Positions 50,121 through 60,363 of a stretch of DNA of 64,000 nucleotides are shown one piece after another; positions within the stretch are counted from its first letter, which is position 1, and every line of letters starts with the position of its first letter. A model generated the notes under the pieces. It ran no database searches. It saw nothing but the letters and a program-made list of their open reading frames with translations, and was not told where the DNA came from. The DNA comes from Chryseobacterium flavum (GTDB taxonomy: Bacteria > Bacteroidota > Bacteroidia > Flavobacteriales > Weeksellaceae). The stretch covers positions 310,001 to 374,000 of the forward strand of contig NZ_QNUE01000002.1 of the NCBI RefSeq assembly GCF_003385595.1, in the 5' to 3' direction. The translations under genes and the position numbers were made by a program.

Positions 50121-51350
50121 TTATACCAAACTGTTCTTATCAGAATAATTAAGTTTAAAGAAGATAAAAGTCATCATAGAAAAGGCCAGCAATGAACTTC
50201 CTCCATAGCTAAAATAAGGCAGAGGGATACCTACTGTCGGGAACAGCCCCATAACCATCCCTAAATTGATCGAAAAGTGCATAAGCAATATAGAGGCAAA
50301 ACAATAACCAAATACACGGTTAAAGGTGGATTTCTGTTGTTCTGCAAGATAATAGATCCGGCCTATATATACCATATAGCACAGAATAAGAACAGCACTT
50401 CCTACAAACCCCCATTCTTCTCCTACTGTACAGAAGATATAATCCGTTTCCTGTTCCGGTACAAATTTACCCTGGGTAACAGATCCTTCGCGGTATCCTT
50501 TACCCAGAAGGCCTCCTGATCCAATAGCTGTTTTTGAATATAATAAATTATATCCTGAAGTATCTCTGAAAGCCTTTTCTCCTTTATAAAGAACTTCGAT
50601 TCTTTCCCGCTGGTGTTTTGGAAGCTTCTCTAAAAGATAAGGAGATCCAAAAGCCAATCCACACAGCAAAAGGATAGATCCCGCAATTCCGGAAATAGAA
50701 ATTATATCCCAGGACATTCTATGATAATTCATAGCAATCAGTACTGCGGCAATCACAACAACAACAGCTGCAACATATACAGGAGGAATAGCCAGTGAAA
50801 CTAAAAACACTCCCGCAAAAATAAATCCAATTCCAAAGAGAAGACCACTAAGTCCTTCTCTATATAATGCAATGAAAAATGCAATGAATACAAGCATGGA
50901 CCCAACATCAGGAATAGCCAGCACAACAGCAGCAGGAATTCCAATGATAGCAAGGGCTGTCCATAAAGATTTTTTATTTTTAAGATTAAAATCAGGACCG
51001 GAAACATAATTGGCAAGCATTAAAGCTGTTCCTATTTTGGCAAACTCAACAGGCTGCATTGTAAAGCTCCCGAACTTATACCAGTTCTTTTGCCCCAGAA
51101 TTTCCTTCCCAAAAGGGAAAAGCCCTATCAGCAACAGTACACCACCTATATAGATGATCCCCGCCATATTTTCAAAAAACTTACTTCTTCCTACAAATAT
51201 GACTAACCCTACAAAAAGAGAAATACAGAAAAAAAGCAGCTGTTTTTCTCCTAGCTTCTGATCTACACTGTAAATATTTGCAATCGCGAAAATGCAAAGC
51301 AGGAAATACAGCCCAAGACCAAGTTTATCTATTCCTTCCGTCCATTTCAT
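50121..51350 (-). CDS. rodA: RodA, SEDS peptidoglycan glycosyltransferase
   Basis: 409 residues with about ten membrane segments. SEDS blocks are KNWYKFGSFTMQPVEFAKIG, AIPDVGSMLVFIAFF (catalytic Asp region), YNLLYSKTAIGSGGLLGKGY and FVPEQETDYIFCTVGEEWGF, ending with FPTVGIPLPYFSYGGSSLL. It polymerises glycan strands in the inner membrane together with PBP2. Its start overlaps the end of the PBP2 gene by 4 nt, so translation is coupled. Confidence 0.95.
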   Translation of the reverse strand: MKWTEGIDKLGLGLYFLLCIFAIANIYSVDQKLGEKQLLFFCISLFVGLVIFVGRSKFFENMAGIIYIGGVLLLIGLFPFGKEILGQKNWYKFGSFTMQPVEFAKIGTALMLANYVSGPDFNLKNKKSLWTALAIIGIPAAVVLAIPDVGSMLVFIAFFIALYREGLSGLLFGIGFIFAGVFLVSLAIPPVYVAAVVVVIAAVLIAMNYHRMSWDIISISGIAGSILLLCGLAFGSPYLLEKLPKHQRERIEVLYKGEKAFRDTSGYNLLYSKTAIGSGGLLGKGYREGSVTQGKFVPEQETDYIFCTVGEEWGFVGSAVLILCYMVYIGRIYYLAEQQKSTFNRVFGYCFASILLMHFSINLGMVMGLFPTVGIPLPYFSYGGSSLLAFSMMTFIFFKLNYSDKNSLV

Positions 51351-53374
51351 CGCTTTGCAGGTTTAGTATTTTTAGTTTCCTCTTCTATCTTCTTCTTAAG
51401 CTTAGCTTTTTGCTGTTTTACAAATTCAAGGCTGTCCTGTATTCTTTTACGTTTAACGGAATCTGCCTTGGGGTCCACATATAATCCTTTGCGTTTCAGA
51501 TCTGCAACCCATTGTCTTTTATATTCAGGCATAAAGCTTGCGCTGGTCATTTTTTTATAAAGATGTTCTCTCTTAAGATCCCCTGTAATATACTTTTCTG
51601 CAATTACTGTACACGCAGGACCAGCCCATGTTGCACCAAACCCCGCGTGCTCCATTACCGCCGCAACTACAATTTTAGGTTTGTCTGCCGGAGCAATCAG
51701 CACAAAGATCGAGTTATCTTTTCCTTGAGGTACCTGTGCAGTACCTGTTTTAGCCAACTGGGTAAAATCATTGGATTTTAAACTCCTTGCAGTACCTCTG
51801 AGAACCACCGCCTCCATACCTTTCAGAACCGGATCAAAGTGCTTAGGATCTACAAGTGTCTTATGTTTTACTTTAAATCTGGGGTCCGGATTAGGCTTCC
51901 CATCAATGGATTTCACAATATGCGGAGTATAATACCATCCTCTGTTTGCAATAGCAGCAACATAGTTGGCAATTTGTAAAGGAGTAATCATGATATCTCC
52001 TTGTCCCATTCCATTGAAAACCGCTCCGGTAGCTAAAGGATCCCAGTTTTTGAAATCTTTTTTACCACTGTATTTATTTAAAGCTTTCTGTCTTTTTTCA
52101 TAAAATTCACCACTTGGAATTCTTCCTTTTGCCCCTGAAGCAAGGTCATTATTTAAAAATTCGCCTACTCCAAAGCTGTTCATTATCTTTTTCCATTCAT
52201 CCACTCCTCTGGAAGGATCCCCCGGATATTTATTCATGATAGCCAGATAAGCGTGTGAAAAATAACAGTTACTTGATACCTGAATAGACGGAATCAGAGG
52301 ATCTGCTCCTCCATGTCCTTTAATCCTTAGCCCTTTATAGTAAAAACCTCCTCCACAAGGAAAGATTGTATTCTCATCCATTACTCCCATCTGCATTCCG
52401 GCAAGGGCAGTCAGCAATTTGAAAGTAGACCCCGGAGGGTAAGCAGCCTGAACAGACCGGTCAAAAGTAGGTTTGTTCTCATACAGCGTATCTTTTGAGA
52501 GCGCATACAGATTTTTGGACTTATTGGGACCGGTAAATAAATTAGGATCAATATCAGGACCTGAAGCCAATGTTAAAATCTCCCCGTTATTCGGATCAAT
52601 GGCAACGATTGCTCCATGCTTATTAACAAGCATTTCTTCAGCCATTCGCTGGAGATCATAATCAATGGTTAATGTAATATCCTTCCCGGTAACAACATCT
52701 TTATCCAGTGCACCGTTTTTATATGAACCTATATTCCGGAGCCTGATATCTTTCTGGATATATTTCATCCCTTTTATTCCCCGTAGTTCTTTCTCATAGG
52801 ATTTCTCAACACCTTTCTTTCCGATAAAGTCTCCCGGTAAATAATAGGTTGAATCTTTTTTGATCTCTGCATCGTTTACTTCATTGGTATATCCAAGAAG
52901 GTTTCCGGAAGTTGATACTTCATATTGACGCTGAGGTCTTTGCACAATATTAAATGCAGGATATTTAAAAATAATCTCCTGAACTCTTGCAATATCTTCC
53001 CTGCTGAGATCCTTCAGGAAAGTCATCGGGGTAAGCTTGGAATAATATTTTTCCTTTTTAATGGTATTGATTCTGTTAATAAAATCTCTTTTACTAATCT
53101 TCATCAGACTGCAAAAACCCAATGTGTCAAAATCCGGCTTCATGAGAGCCTGAGTAAATGAGATTTCATAAGCAGGCTGGTTTCCCACCATAATTTTTCC
53201 ATTCCGGTCAAAAATGACTCCCCGCTGAGGAATTACATATTCTATTTTAATTGAAGTATTAGCGGCATTTAACGCATAACGATCCGTAAACAATTGTAAA
53301 TAAGCCAGCCTCGCCACAAAAATAAGGGCGATCACGACAAGAATTGAAAAAATTTTTAAATAACGTGTGTTCAA
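51347..53374 (-). CDS. mrdA: Penicillin-binding protein 2
   Basis: 675 residues. One N-terminal membrane segment (FSILVVIALIFVARLAYLQLF), the pedestal/dimerisation region (PQRGVIFDRNG), and the transpeptidase domain with S316-T-F-K319, S367-S-N369 and K542-T-G544. It is the class B transpeptidase of the elongasome, working with RodA. The C-terminal tail (about 640-675) is Lys-rich, an unusual extension. Overlaps mreD and rodA by 4 nt each. Confidence 0.95.
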   Translation of the reverse strand: MNTRYLKIFSILVVIALIFVARLAYLQLFTDRYALNAANTSIKIEYVIPQRGVIFDRNGKIMVGNQPAYEISFTQALMKPDFDTLGFCSLMKISKRDFINRINTIKKEKYYSKLTPMTFLKDLSREDIARVQEIIFKYPAFNIVQRPQRQYEVSTSGNLLGYTNEVNDAEIKKDSTYYLPGDFIGKKGVEKSYEKELRGIKGMKYIQKDIRLRNIGSYKNGALDKDVVTGKDITLTIDYDLQRMAEEMLVNKHGAIVAIDPNNGEILTLASGPDIDPNLFTGPNKSKNLYALSKDTLYENKPTFDRSVQAAYPPGSTFKLLTALAGMQMGVMDENTIFPCGGGFYYKGLRIKGHGGADPLIPSIQVSSNCYFSHAYLAIMNKYPGDPSRGVDEWKKIMNSFGVGEFLNNDLASGAKGRIPSGEFYEKRQKALNKYSGKKDFKNWDPLATGAVFNGMGQGDIMITPLQIANYVAAIANRGWYYTPHIVKSIDGKPNPDPRFKVKHKTLVDPKHFDPVLKGMEAVVLRGTARSLKSNDFTQLAKTGTAQVPQGKDNSIFVLIAPADKPKIVVAAVMEHAGFGATWAGPACTVIAEKYITGDLKREHLYKKMTSASFMPEYKRQWVADLKRKGLYVDPKADSVKRKRIQDSLEFVKQQKAKLKKKIEEETKNTKPAKR

Positions 53375-53877
53375 ACTTTCTGTTTGATTTTAAATATTAA
53401 TGCGTAAACAACTATAAAGATAAACGAAATTACACTCGTCACCAACACATTAAATAATATTTCAAAAAATCTGCTAAATTTAAAGAATTCAATATACTGA
53501 ACCAAAAGCTGGTGCAGAAAAATACTTGAAAATAAAAATAGCAAAAACTGCGCCCATTGAAGGGACTGAAAAGAGAAAAAATCAGTAGACGTATCGGTAG
53601 ACGTCCTGAATATAAGAGTCCTGAAGTAAGCAATCAATGTAGTAGCAAATGCATTGATCCCCCATGAATAATGGAACCCATCAATAGCCAGACCTATTAA
53701 AAAGCTTAATGCAAGAAATTGAAATTTATTTCTGAAAAAAGGATAAAACATAACAAAAACGGGATAAAGTACCGGAGTATATTTCCCGAAAAGTGTAATT
53801 CTGTTCAATACAAATATCTGTAAAGCAACAAGAAAGATCATAATCAATATGTCTGTAAATAAAGTTCTGCTAATCAT
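53371..53877 (-). CDS. mreD: Rod shape-determining protein MreD
   Basis: 168 residues with about five or six membrane segments, including IFLVALQIFVLNRITLFG and ALSFLIGLAIDGFHYSWGINAFATTLIAYF. Sequence conservation in MreD is low, but the hydrophobic pattern and position between mreC and the PBP2 gene are decisive. It overlaps mreC by 8 nt. Scaffold partner of MreC in the inner membrane. Confidence 0.9.
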   Translation of the reverse strand: MISRTLFTDILIMIFLVALQIFVLNRITLFGKYTPVLYPVFVMFYPFFRNKFQFLALSFLIGLAIDGFHYSWGINAFATTLIAYFRTLIFRTSTDTSTDFFSFQSLQWAQFLLFLFSSIFLHQLLVQYIEFFKFSRFFEILFNVLVTSVISFIFIVVYALIFKIKQKV

Positions 53878-54724
53878 TTTCCTTTTTTATTACAGCCTGC
53901 ATAGTATCCTGAATCTTCTGCACTTCTGCTTTTTTAAGATTCTTTACTACGTACACTTTATTTAACGCACCCATTTTTTCACTCAGTTCTACTGATATAT
54001 CCCAAAAGCCGGTTTTATTGTCTACGGAATATCCTGCGATAGTTCCGATCATTACCCCTTTGGGAAAAATTGCAGATTTTCCGTCAGTTACAACGCTATC
54101 TCCTATTTTTAAAGCCACATATTTTGGAATATCGGCAAGATGCATTACCCGGGAATTATCTCCATTCCAAGTCAAGGTTCCAAAATATCCTGAATTTTTA
54201 AGTGCTGCATTAATTCTGATCTTGTTTACGCTCAGGACAGACTGTACCAATGCATAACTGTCGGTAGAATTAATAACAATACCCGCAATACCTCTAGGTG
54301 CCATCACCCCCATTTGCGGGAACACACCATCTCTCCGGCCACGGTTGATAGTAAAATAATTATTTCTTCTATTGATACTGTTAAAGACTATTTCTCCATC
54401 TACAAAAGTATAGATCTGCCCTCCTCCTATGGTATCGTGAACTTTTCTGAAAACAGGATTCTTAGCTCCTTCTTTCCCATAAAGCTCAGTCATAAGGGCC
54501 TTATTCTGAGCAACAAGGTCTTCATTAATCTGTTTAAGCTTAAGATAGGAAACCCCCTCATCAATATAGCCCGACACCCATGAATTCAAAGCAGCCGTCT
54601 GGCCAGCGATCCAGGATCTCTGCATGGCATTTCTGGAAAATATCAGAACCAAAGCAATAATTTGCAGGAATATAAAGAAGACAAAAAGAGTGTTCTTCGA
54701 AAATAGTCTCAGCAAAAATCCCAT
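53870..54724 (-). CDS. mreC: Rod shape-determining protein MreC
   Basis: 284 residues. A single N-terminal membrane segment (FFIFLQIIALVLIFSRN), a coiled-coil stretch (GVSYLKLKQINEDLVAQNKALM), then the beta-barrel body with GRRDGVFPQMGVMAPRGIAGIV and GDSVVTDGKSAIFPKGVMIGTI. It spans the periplasm and links MreB to PBP2 and RodA. Lies 27 nt after mreB. Confidence 0.93.
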   Translation of the reverse strand: MGFLLRLFSKNTLFVFFIFLQIIALVLIFSRNAMQRSWIAGQTAALNSWVSGYIDEGVSYLKLKQINEDLVAQNKALMTELYGKEGAKNPVFRKVHDTIGGGQIYTFVDGEIVFNSINRRNNYFTINRGRRDGVFPQMGVMAPRGIAGIVINSTDSYALVQSVLSVNKIRINAALKNSGYFGTLTWNGDNSRVMHLADIPKYVALKIGDSVVTDGKSAIFPKGVMIGTIAGYSVDNKTGFWDISVELSEKMGALNKVYVVKNLKKAEVQKIQDTMQAVIKKEND

Positions 54725-54751
54725 TCAGATATATAGTCGTAAAAGTTAAAA

Positions 54752-55777
54752 TTATTTAATTAAGAAATTGAATTTATCCATATTCTTAAGAGCAATCCCT
54801 GTTCCGCGAACAACAGCTCTCAACGGATCTTCAGCTACAAATACAGGTAATCCTGTTTTTTTATGAATTCTATCCGCCAGGCCTCTCAATAGCGCTCCTC
54901 CACCTGCTAAGTAAATACCTGTTTTATAGATATCTGCTGCCAGTTCGGGAGGAGTAAGAGAAAGAGTTTCCATAACTGCATCCTCAATTCTGATGATAGA
55001 TTTGTCTAATGCACGGGCAATCTCTTTATATCCAACCATAATTTCTTTAGGTTTACCTGTAATCAGGTCTCTACCCTGTACCGGAATATCTTCAATATCA
55101 ACATCCAGATCTTCTACTGCAGAACCTACTTCAATTTTAATTCTTTCAGCAGTTCTTTCTCCGATGTACAGGTTATGGTGCGTTCTTAAGTAATATGCGA
55201 TATCATTGGTGAATACATCTCCTGCAATTTTCACAGACTTATCGCAAACAATACCACCGAGAGCTACAACAGCAATCTCAGTTGTTCCCCCGCCTATATC
55301 GATAATCATATTTCCTTCGGGCTTCTGCACATCAATACCTACCCCTATTGCCGCAGCCATTGGCTCATAAATCAAACGTACTTCTTTTGCATTTACTTTC
55401 TGGGCAGAATCTCTTACAGCTCTTTTCTCAACTTCAGTAATGCCAGAAGGAATACAGATAACAATCCTTAGTGCAGGTTGAATAAATTTACCCTTGATCC
55501 CAGGAATTTTTTTGATAAATTCCTTAATCATATGTTCAGAAGCATGAAAGTCAGCAATAACCCCATCCTTCAGCGGACGGATTGTTTTGATATCCTCATG
55601 AGTCTTACCTTGCATATGCTTGGCCTGCTCTCCTACAGCAATCGGCTTACCCGATGAACGTTCAATTGCAACAATTGAAGGCTGATCTATAACAATTTTA
55701 TTATTATGGATGATAAGGGTATTAGCAGTTCCAAGGTCTATCGCAATTTCTTGCGTAAACATATCAAATAAACTCAT
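54752..55777 (-). CDS. mreB: Rod shape-determining actin MreB
   Basis: 341 residues of the actin fold. The phosphate-1 loop is AIDLGTANTLI, phosphate-2 is MIIDIGGGTTEIAVVALGG, the adenosine loop is GIYLAGGGALLRGL, and RLIYEPMAAAIGVGID is conserved. It forms membrane-bound filaments that orient lateral wall growth. First gene of mreB-mreC-mreD-mrdA-rodA, driven by a clear -7 element. Confidence 0.97.
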   Translation of the reverse strand: MSLFDMFTQEIAIDLGTANTLIIHNNKIVIDQPSIVAIERSSGKPIAVGEQAKHMQGKTHEDIKTIRPLKDGVIADFHASEHMIKEFIKKIPGIKGKFIQPALRIVICIPSGITEVEKRAVRDSAQKVNAKEVRLIYEPMAAAIGVGIDVQKPEGNMIIDIGGGTTEIAVVALGGIVCDKSVKIAGDVFTNDIAYYLRTHHNLYIGERTAERIKIEVGSAVEDLDVDIEDIPVQGRDLITGKPKEIMVGYKEIARALDKSIIRIEDAVMETLSLTPPELAADIYKTGIYLAGGGALLRGLADRIHKKTGLPVFVAEDPLRAVVRGTGIALKNMDKFNFLIK

Positions 55778-55801
55778 ATTTTTCTTCTGATTTTAAGTTT
55801 A

Positions 55802-55809
55802 CAAAGATA
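55802..55809 (-). promoter_or_regulatory. -7 element of mreB
   Basis: TATCTTTG on the minus strand, 24 nt before the ATG; leader about 18 nt. Confidence 0.6.
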
Positions 55810-56143
55810 TAAATTTAACAATACTAAAGAAATTTCATAACAATATAATTTGGTTAAAATTTTATTAAAATTTATAATTCTTTATTAACTTTTACTTTAG
55901 ACATTTACAGACTTCCAATTAAACTAAAATTAACAGAATAAAGACAGGGATAAAAGACAGAATTCGTTTGATAAACAATATGCCGGAATTTCAACAACAA
56001 AGCTATCCTTAATACGAAGTCAGGCCCGCACTGAATTTTTGAAGACTCATTATTCTGAAACGCTCAGACCAAGCCAAAATTCCTATAGTTTTTTACGATA
56101 ATTATCATATATACTATCAGAGGATGATTAATTAAAAAAAACG

Positions 56144-56151
56144 TAAATTTG
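56144..56151 (+). promoter_or_regulatory. -7 element of hemA
   Basis: TAAATTTG, 9 nt before the ATG at 56161, so the leader is a few bases at most and the transcript may be nearly leaderless. Confidence 0.5.
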
Positions 56152-56160
56152 CGACTGCTT

Positions 56161-57435
56161 ATGTTACAGTATTCCAACATCCATCAAACATCAAATTTTG
56201 CCGTGCTTTCGATAAGCTACGAAAAGGCTGATGTAGAAACGAGAGGAAAATTTGCATTCTTTGATGAAAACATCAAAAATTTTGTTGCCAGGGTCCATCA
56301 GGAAGATCTGGGTGATGCCTTCGTTGTGTCTACCTGTAACAGAACTGAAATCTATACAACTTCTCCAAATTATCTTTTGGTAGCTGAAGAATATTGCAAA
56401 ACAATCGGAGTTCAGCTTACTGACTTCCTTCAGTTTGCCAATATCCTTACTAAGGAAGAAGCACTCATTCATCTTTTCAGAGTAGCCGCAGGACTTGAGA
56501 GCCAGATTATCGGTGATTTTGAAATTATAGGCCAGATCAAAAAAGCATATAACCGCTTTAAAAAAGAAAGACAGAATTCCAATCCTTATCTGGAAAGAGC
56601 GATCAATGCAGCCATTCAGATTTCGAAAAGAATAAAGAATGAAACCGGTATATCAAATGGTGCCGCCTCTGTTTCCTATGCTGCTGTTCATTATATTTTA
56701 AACAGTCAGAAAAGAATTAATGAAAAAAACATTCTTCTTTTAGGTGTGGGTGAAATAGGACAGAATACTGTTGAAAACCTGGTCAAACACGTCTACCAGC
56801 CGAAAATCAAAATTGCTAACAGAACGCAGGAAAAAGCTGAAAAAATTTCTCAGAAATACAATATTCCTCATGTTGATTATTCTGATTTTGACAAGGAATT
56901 AAAAAATACGGATATTCTTATTGTGGCAACCGGTGCAAAGCACCCTATTGTCAATCAGTCTCATTTTCCTAACGGAAAGGAAACACTGGTAATAGACCTT
57001 TCTATTCCTCATAATGTTGAAAAAAATGTTACTGAAAATGAAAATGTCACCTTAATTGATGTGGATGAACTTTCAAAACAAATTCAGGAAACCATTCAAC
57101 AGAGAGAAAGAGAGATTCCAAAAGCTGAAAAGATCATCAAAGAATTGATGAAAGACTTCATCGAATGGGAGAAAAAGAGAAAGCTTGCTCCTAATATTCA
57201 TCATTTCAAAGCCGTTTTAAAGAATATGGAGCGCAATGAAATGCATAATTTCTATAAAAAGAATAAATACATAAACATCACGGACATGGAACTTTCTGAT
57301 AAAATGATCCAGAAAATCACCAACCGTTTTGCAAAATATATCATCGATAATCCCTTAAAAGCCGAAGAAATTAGTAAATTAATGCACGAAATATTAGTTG
57401 AACAACCAAACAACGAATTCAATGAAAAGCATTAG
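56161..57435 (+). CDS. hemA: Glutamyl-tRNA reductase
   Basis: 424 residues from the Met at 56161; the segment FAVLSISYEKADVETRGKFAF aligns with the usual N-terminus, so there is an extension of about 12 residues. The catalytic Cys is in VVSTCNRTEIY, the substrate block in GLESQIIGDFEIIGQIKKAY, and the NADPH domain in ILLLGVGEIGQNTVENL. It makes glutamate-1-semialdehyde from Glu-tRNA, the first committed step of haem. First gene of hemA-hemC-hemD-hemE; its 3' end overlaps hemC by 14 nt. Confidence 0.95.
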   Translation: MLQYSNIHQTSNFAVLSISYEKADVETRGKFAFFDENIKNFVARVHQEDLGDAFVVSTCNRTEIYTTSPNYLLVAEEYCKTIGVQLTDFLQFANILTKEEALIHLFRVAAGLESQIIGDFEIIGQIKKAYNRFKKERQNSNPYLERAINAAIQISKRIKNETGISNGAASVSYAAVHYILNSQKRINEKNILLLGVGEIGQNTVENLVKHVYQPKIKIANRTQEKAEKISQKYNIPHVDYSDFDKELKNTDILIVATGAKHPIVNQSHFPNGKETLVIDLSIPHNVEKNVTENENVTLIDVDELSKQIQETIQQREREIPKAEKIIKELMKDFIEWEKKRKLAPNIHHFKAVLKNMERNEMHNFYKKNKYINITDMELSDKMIQKITNRFAKYIIDNPLKAEEISKLMHEILVEQPNNEFNEKH

Positions 57436-58330
57436 AATTGGAACCAGAAATTCCGCACTTGCACTTTGGCAAGCTAGAGAGGTTGCGAGGCACCTTCAGA
57501 ACAACAATTATTTAACGGAGATTATCCCGATTGTTTCTTCCGGTGATAAAAATCTTAATCAGCCATTATATTCTTTAGGCATTACGGGTGTTTTTACAAG
57601 AGACCTTGATGTCGCATTATTAAATGATGAAATTGATATTGCCGTACATTCCTTAAAAGATGTACCTACTCAGTTACCTCAGAATATTGAAATGGTTGCA
57701 TACCTTGAAAGAGATTATCCTCAGGATATTCTGATCAGAAAAGAATCTGCAAGGAACAAAGAGTTTCATGAGCTTAAACTTGCCACAAGCAGTTTGAGAA
57801 GAAGAGCTTTTTGGTTAAGGCATTATCCAACCGCTGCATTTTCAGATATTCGCGGAAACATCCAGACCCGCCTCCAAAAACTTGAGGAAGGAGACTTTGA
57901 TGCTACGATTCTTTCACTTGCTGGTATAAAAAGAATGAAAATGGAAATCGATTACGAAATGCTTCCATTAATGATTTCTGCCCCATCCCAGGGTGTTATT
58001 GCCGTTGCAGGACATTCTTCCAAATCTGAAATCAACGAGATACTATCTAAGATTAATCACAAGCCTACACAAATCTGTGTAGAGATAGAAAGAAACTTCT
58101 TAAGCACTTTAGAAGGAGGCTGTACTGCTCCCATCGGAGCATTTGCTGAAATTATTGAAGACCAGATCCGCTTTAAAGCTGCGCTTTGTTCCCTGGATGG
58201 AAAGAACTGTATCGCTGTAGATGAAAATTTTGTGTATAACTCAACAGAAAATTTCGGTGAAAAATACGCAAAGGTAGTTCTTGAAAACGGTGGAAAAGAA
58301 TTAATGTCTGAAATCAAAAGTCAGATCTGA
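57422..58330 (+). CDS. hemC: Hydroxymethylbilane synthase (porphobilinogen deaminase)
   Basis: 302 residues from MKSIRIGTRNSALALWQAR. DIAVHSLKDVPTQLP carries the catalytic Asp, and LEGGCTAPIGAFAEI contains the Cys that binds the dipyrromethane cofactor. SSLRRRAFWLRHYPTAAFSDIRGNIQTRL is the substrate-binding arginine block. It joins four porphobilinogens into the linear tetrapyrrole. The start lies inside the end of hemA. Confidence 0.96.
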   Translation: MKSIRIGTRNSALALWQAREVARHLQNNNYLTEIIPIVSSGDKNLNQPLYSLGITGVFTRDLDVALLNDEIDIAVHSLKDVPTQLPQNIEMVAYLERDYPQDILIRKESARNKEFHELKLATSSLRRRAFWLRHYPTAAFSDIRGNIQTRLQKLEEGDFDATILSLAGIKRMKMEIDYEMLPLMISAPSQGVIAVAGHSSKSEINEILSKINHKPTQICVEIERNFLSTLEGGCTAPIGAFAEIIEDQIRFKAALCSLDGKNCIAVDENFVYNSTENFGEKYAKVVLENGGKELMSEIKSQI

Positions 58331-58387
58331 TTCTGACAGATTTACATCCATTCCCAGTTTTTCTTTTTCAGTTTTAAATCTAAAGAC

Positions 58388-59071
58388 ATGAAAATCTTAT
58401 TTACCAAAAATATAGACCAAGCGATTATATCCAAAGAATTAGGAGAGCATATTTCGGCTGATTGTGTTGAGGTAATTAAGACCCAGCCTATCATGATCAA
58501 TCCATTTGACCTGAAAAACTTTTCACTGATTTTTACCAGTGTAAACGGAGTGATTGCATTTTTTAAAAACCGCTTTAAACCTAATGAGGATTTTACGGCA
58601 AAAAATTACAATAAGATCTATTGTGTAGGTGAAAAAACAAAAAAAGAACTTAGAAAACATGGTTTTGGAACTTTTAAAGTATTGAAAAATGCAGAAACAT
58701 TATCCAGATTTATCATCAGCAAATGCCAGCATGAACAATTCCTTCATTTCTGTGGTAATCTTGCATTGAATGTTCTGGATAAAGATCTTCCGCTGCAAAA
58801 TATCAAATACAAAAAGATCACAATATATAATACAGAGGAAACCAATCCTTTAATAACTGAAAAATATCATGCTGCGGTATTTTTTAGTCCAAGTGGAGTT
58901 CGTAGTTTTGCAAAGCAAAATTCACTGGAGGACATGATGCTTTTTTCGATTGGAGAAACCACTTCCGGTGAACTGAGAAATTATACCAAAGAAAAGATTT
59001 TTACTTCCGAAGACAATAATCTGACCTCAGTTTTCGAACTGATAAAGAGAGAGATAGGCAGTAAATTCTGA
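58388..59071 (+). CDS. hemD: Uroporphyrinogen-III synthase
   Basis: 227 residues of the two-domain HemD fold. LIFTSVNGVIAFFKNRF and YCVGEKTKKELRKHGF match the N-terminal domain, and AAVFFSPSGVRSFAKQN and FSIGETTSGELR the second. Conservation in this family is weak, but the position between hemC and hemE makes the assignment firm. It closes hydroxymethylbilane with inversion of ring D. Confidence 0.9.
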   Translation: MKILFTKNIDQAIISKELGEHISADCVEVIKTQPIMINPFDLKNFSLIFTSVNGVIAFFKNRFKPNEDFTAKNYNKIYCVGEKTKKELRKHGFGTFKVLKNAETLSRFIISKCQHEQFLHFCGNLALNVLDKDLPLQNIKYKKITIYNTEETNPLITEKYHAAVFFSPSGVRSFAKQNSLEDMMLFSIGETTSGELRNYTKEKIFTSEDNNLTSVFELIKREIGSKF

Positions 59072-59110
59072 ATAATATGCTAAATTTTAGCAGTGTTACC
59101 TTAATAGATT

Positions 59111-60142
59111 ATGATTAAAAACGACCTATATTTAAAAGCACTTCGCGGCGAGACCGTTGAAAGACCTCCTGTCTGGATGATGAGGCAGGCTGGAAGATAT
59201 CTGCCGGAATTCATTGCCCTTCGAGACCAATATGATTTCTTTACCAGATGCCAGACCCCTGAGCTTGCGGCTGAGATCACTCTGCAGCCTATCCGAAGAT
59301 TTCCTTTGGATGCAGCGATTCTGTTTTCTGATATCCTGGTAGTTCCTCAGGCAATGGGAATTGATTTTAAAATGAAGGAATCCGTCGGGCCATGGTTAGA
59401 TACTCCAATCAGAACAATGGAACAGGTTCAGAATATTGAAACTCCGGATGTGAATGACACTTTAGGTTATGTTTTTGATGCAATTGAACTGACTCTTCAG
59501 AAACTGGACAATGATATTCCATTGATCGGTTTTGCCGGTTCCCCGTGGACAATTCTTTGTTACTGTGTGGAAGGAAAGGGAAGTAAAGCTTTTGATATTG
59601 CCAAATCATTTTGTTTTCAACAACCTGAAGCCGCTCATTTATTACTTCAGAAAATTACAGATACCACTATTGCCTACTTAAAGAGAAAAGTGGAAAAAGG
59701 AGTATCTGCTGTACAAATATTTGATTCATGGGGAGGAATGCTTTCTCCTGCTGATTATCAGGAATTCTCATGGCAGTATATCAATCAGATTGTTGAAGCC
59801 TTAAGCCCTCTTACTCATGTTGTTGTATTTGGTAAAGGATGCTGGTTTGCTCTGGAAGACATGGCAATGTCCAAGGTTTCTGCCCTTGGTGTTGACTGGA
59901 CCATTAAGCCGGAATTCGCCAGAACATTAACCAATCATACGATGACATTACAAGGGAACTTTGATCCGGCAAGACTTCATTCAACCCCTGAAACCATAAA
60001 AAAAATGGTAACAGAGATGATCAATCGTTTCGGTAAGGACAGATATATTGCCAATTTAGGCCACGGAATTTTACCTAACATACCTGTGGAAAATGCGGAA
60101 GCATTCATCCGGGCTGTTGTTGACTGGAAACCGGGTCTGTAG
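59111..60142 (+). CDS. hemE: Uroporphyrinogen decarboxylase
   Basis: 343 residues. [16 protein letters not shown] is the N-terminal signature with the substrate-binding Arg, [16 protein letters not shown] holds the catalytic Asp, and [20 protein letters not shown] is the third block. GNFDPARL and [18 protein letters not shown] end the protein. It removes four acetate carboxyls to give coproporphyrinogen III. Last gene of the haem operon, followed by a terminator. Confidence 0.96.
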   Translation: MIKNDLYLKALRGETVERPPVWMMRQAGRYLPEFIALRDQYDFFTRCQTPELAAEITLQPIRRFPLDAAILFSDILVVPQAMGIDFKMKESVGPWLDTPIRTMEQVQNIETPDVNDTLGYVFDAIELTLQKLDNDIPLIGFAGSPWTILCYCVEGKGSKAFDIAKSFCFQQPEAAHLLLQKITDTTIAYLKRKVEKGVSAVQIFDSWGGMLSPADYQEFSWQYINQIVEALSPLTHVVVFGKGCWFALEDMAMSKVSALGVDWTIKPEFARTLTNHTMTLQGNFDPARLHSTPETIKKMVTEMINRFGKDRYIANLGHGILPNIPVENAEAFIRAVVDWKPGL

Positions 60143-60167
60143 TAATTCAAATCTTATTTTATACATA

Positions 60168-60198
60168 AAAAGCCCTGACACTAAACGTCAGGGCTTTT
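60168..60198 (+). terminator. Terminator of the hem operon
   Basis: AAAAGCCCTGAC and GTCAGGGCTTTT form a 12-bp stem with a 7-nt loop. Confidence 0.88.
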
Positions 60199-60310
60199 AA
60201 ATTAAATATGCTAAGTAATTTCCGATATGATACTGTATCAACGGTCACTAACACTTTAAATCCTATCATCAGGTTACTATCAACGGACTATATATCATGT
60301 AAACCCCAAT

Positions 60311-60337
60311 AAAAAAGCAGCCGATGGCTGCTTTTTT
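60311..60337 (-). terminator. Terminator of sufS
   Basis: AAAAAAGCAGCC and GGCTGCTTTTTT around GAT. The flanking A and T runs make it functional in both directions. Confidence 0.88.
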
Positions 60338-60363
60338 ATTGATATATTAAAGAATAATTTATT

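Larger units (their letters stand above)
55778..56160. promoter_or_regulatory. Divergent promoter region of mreB and hemA
   Basis: 383 bases with no gene. The mreB -7 element TATCTTTG is on the minus strand at 55802-55809. The hemA element TAAATTTG is on the plus strand at 56144-56151. Between them I see no inverted repeat or reading frame of note. Confidence 0.6.
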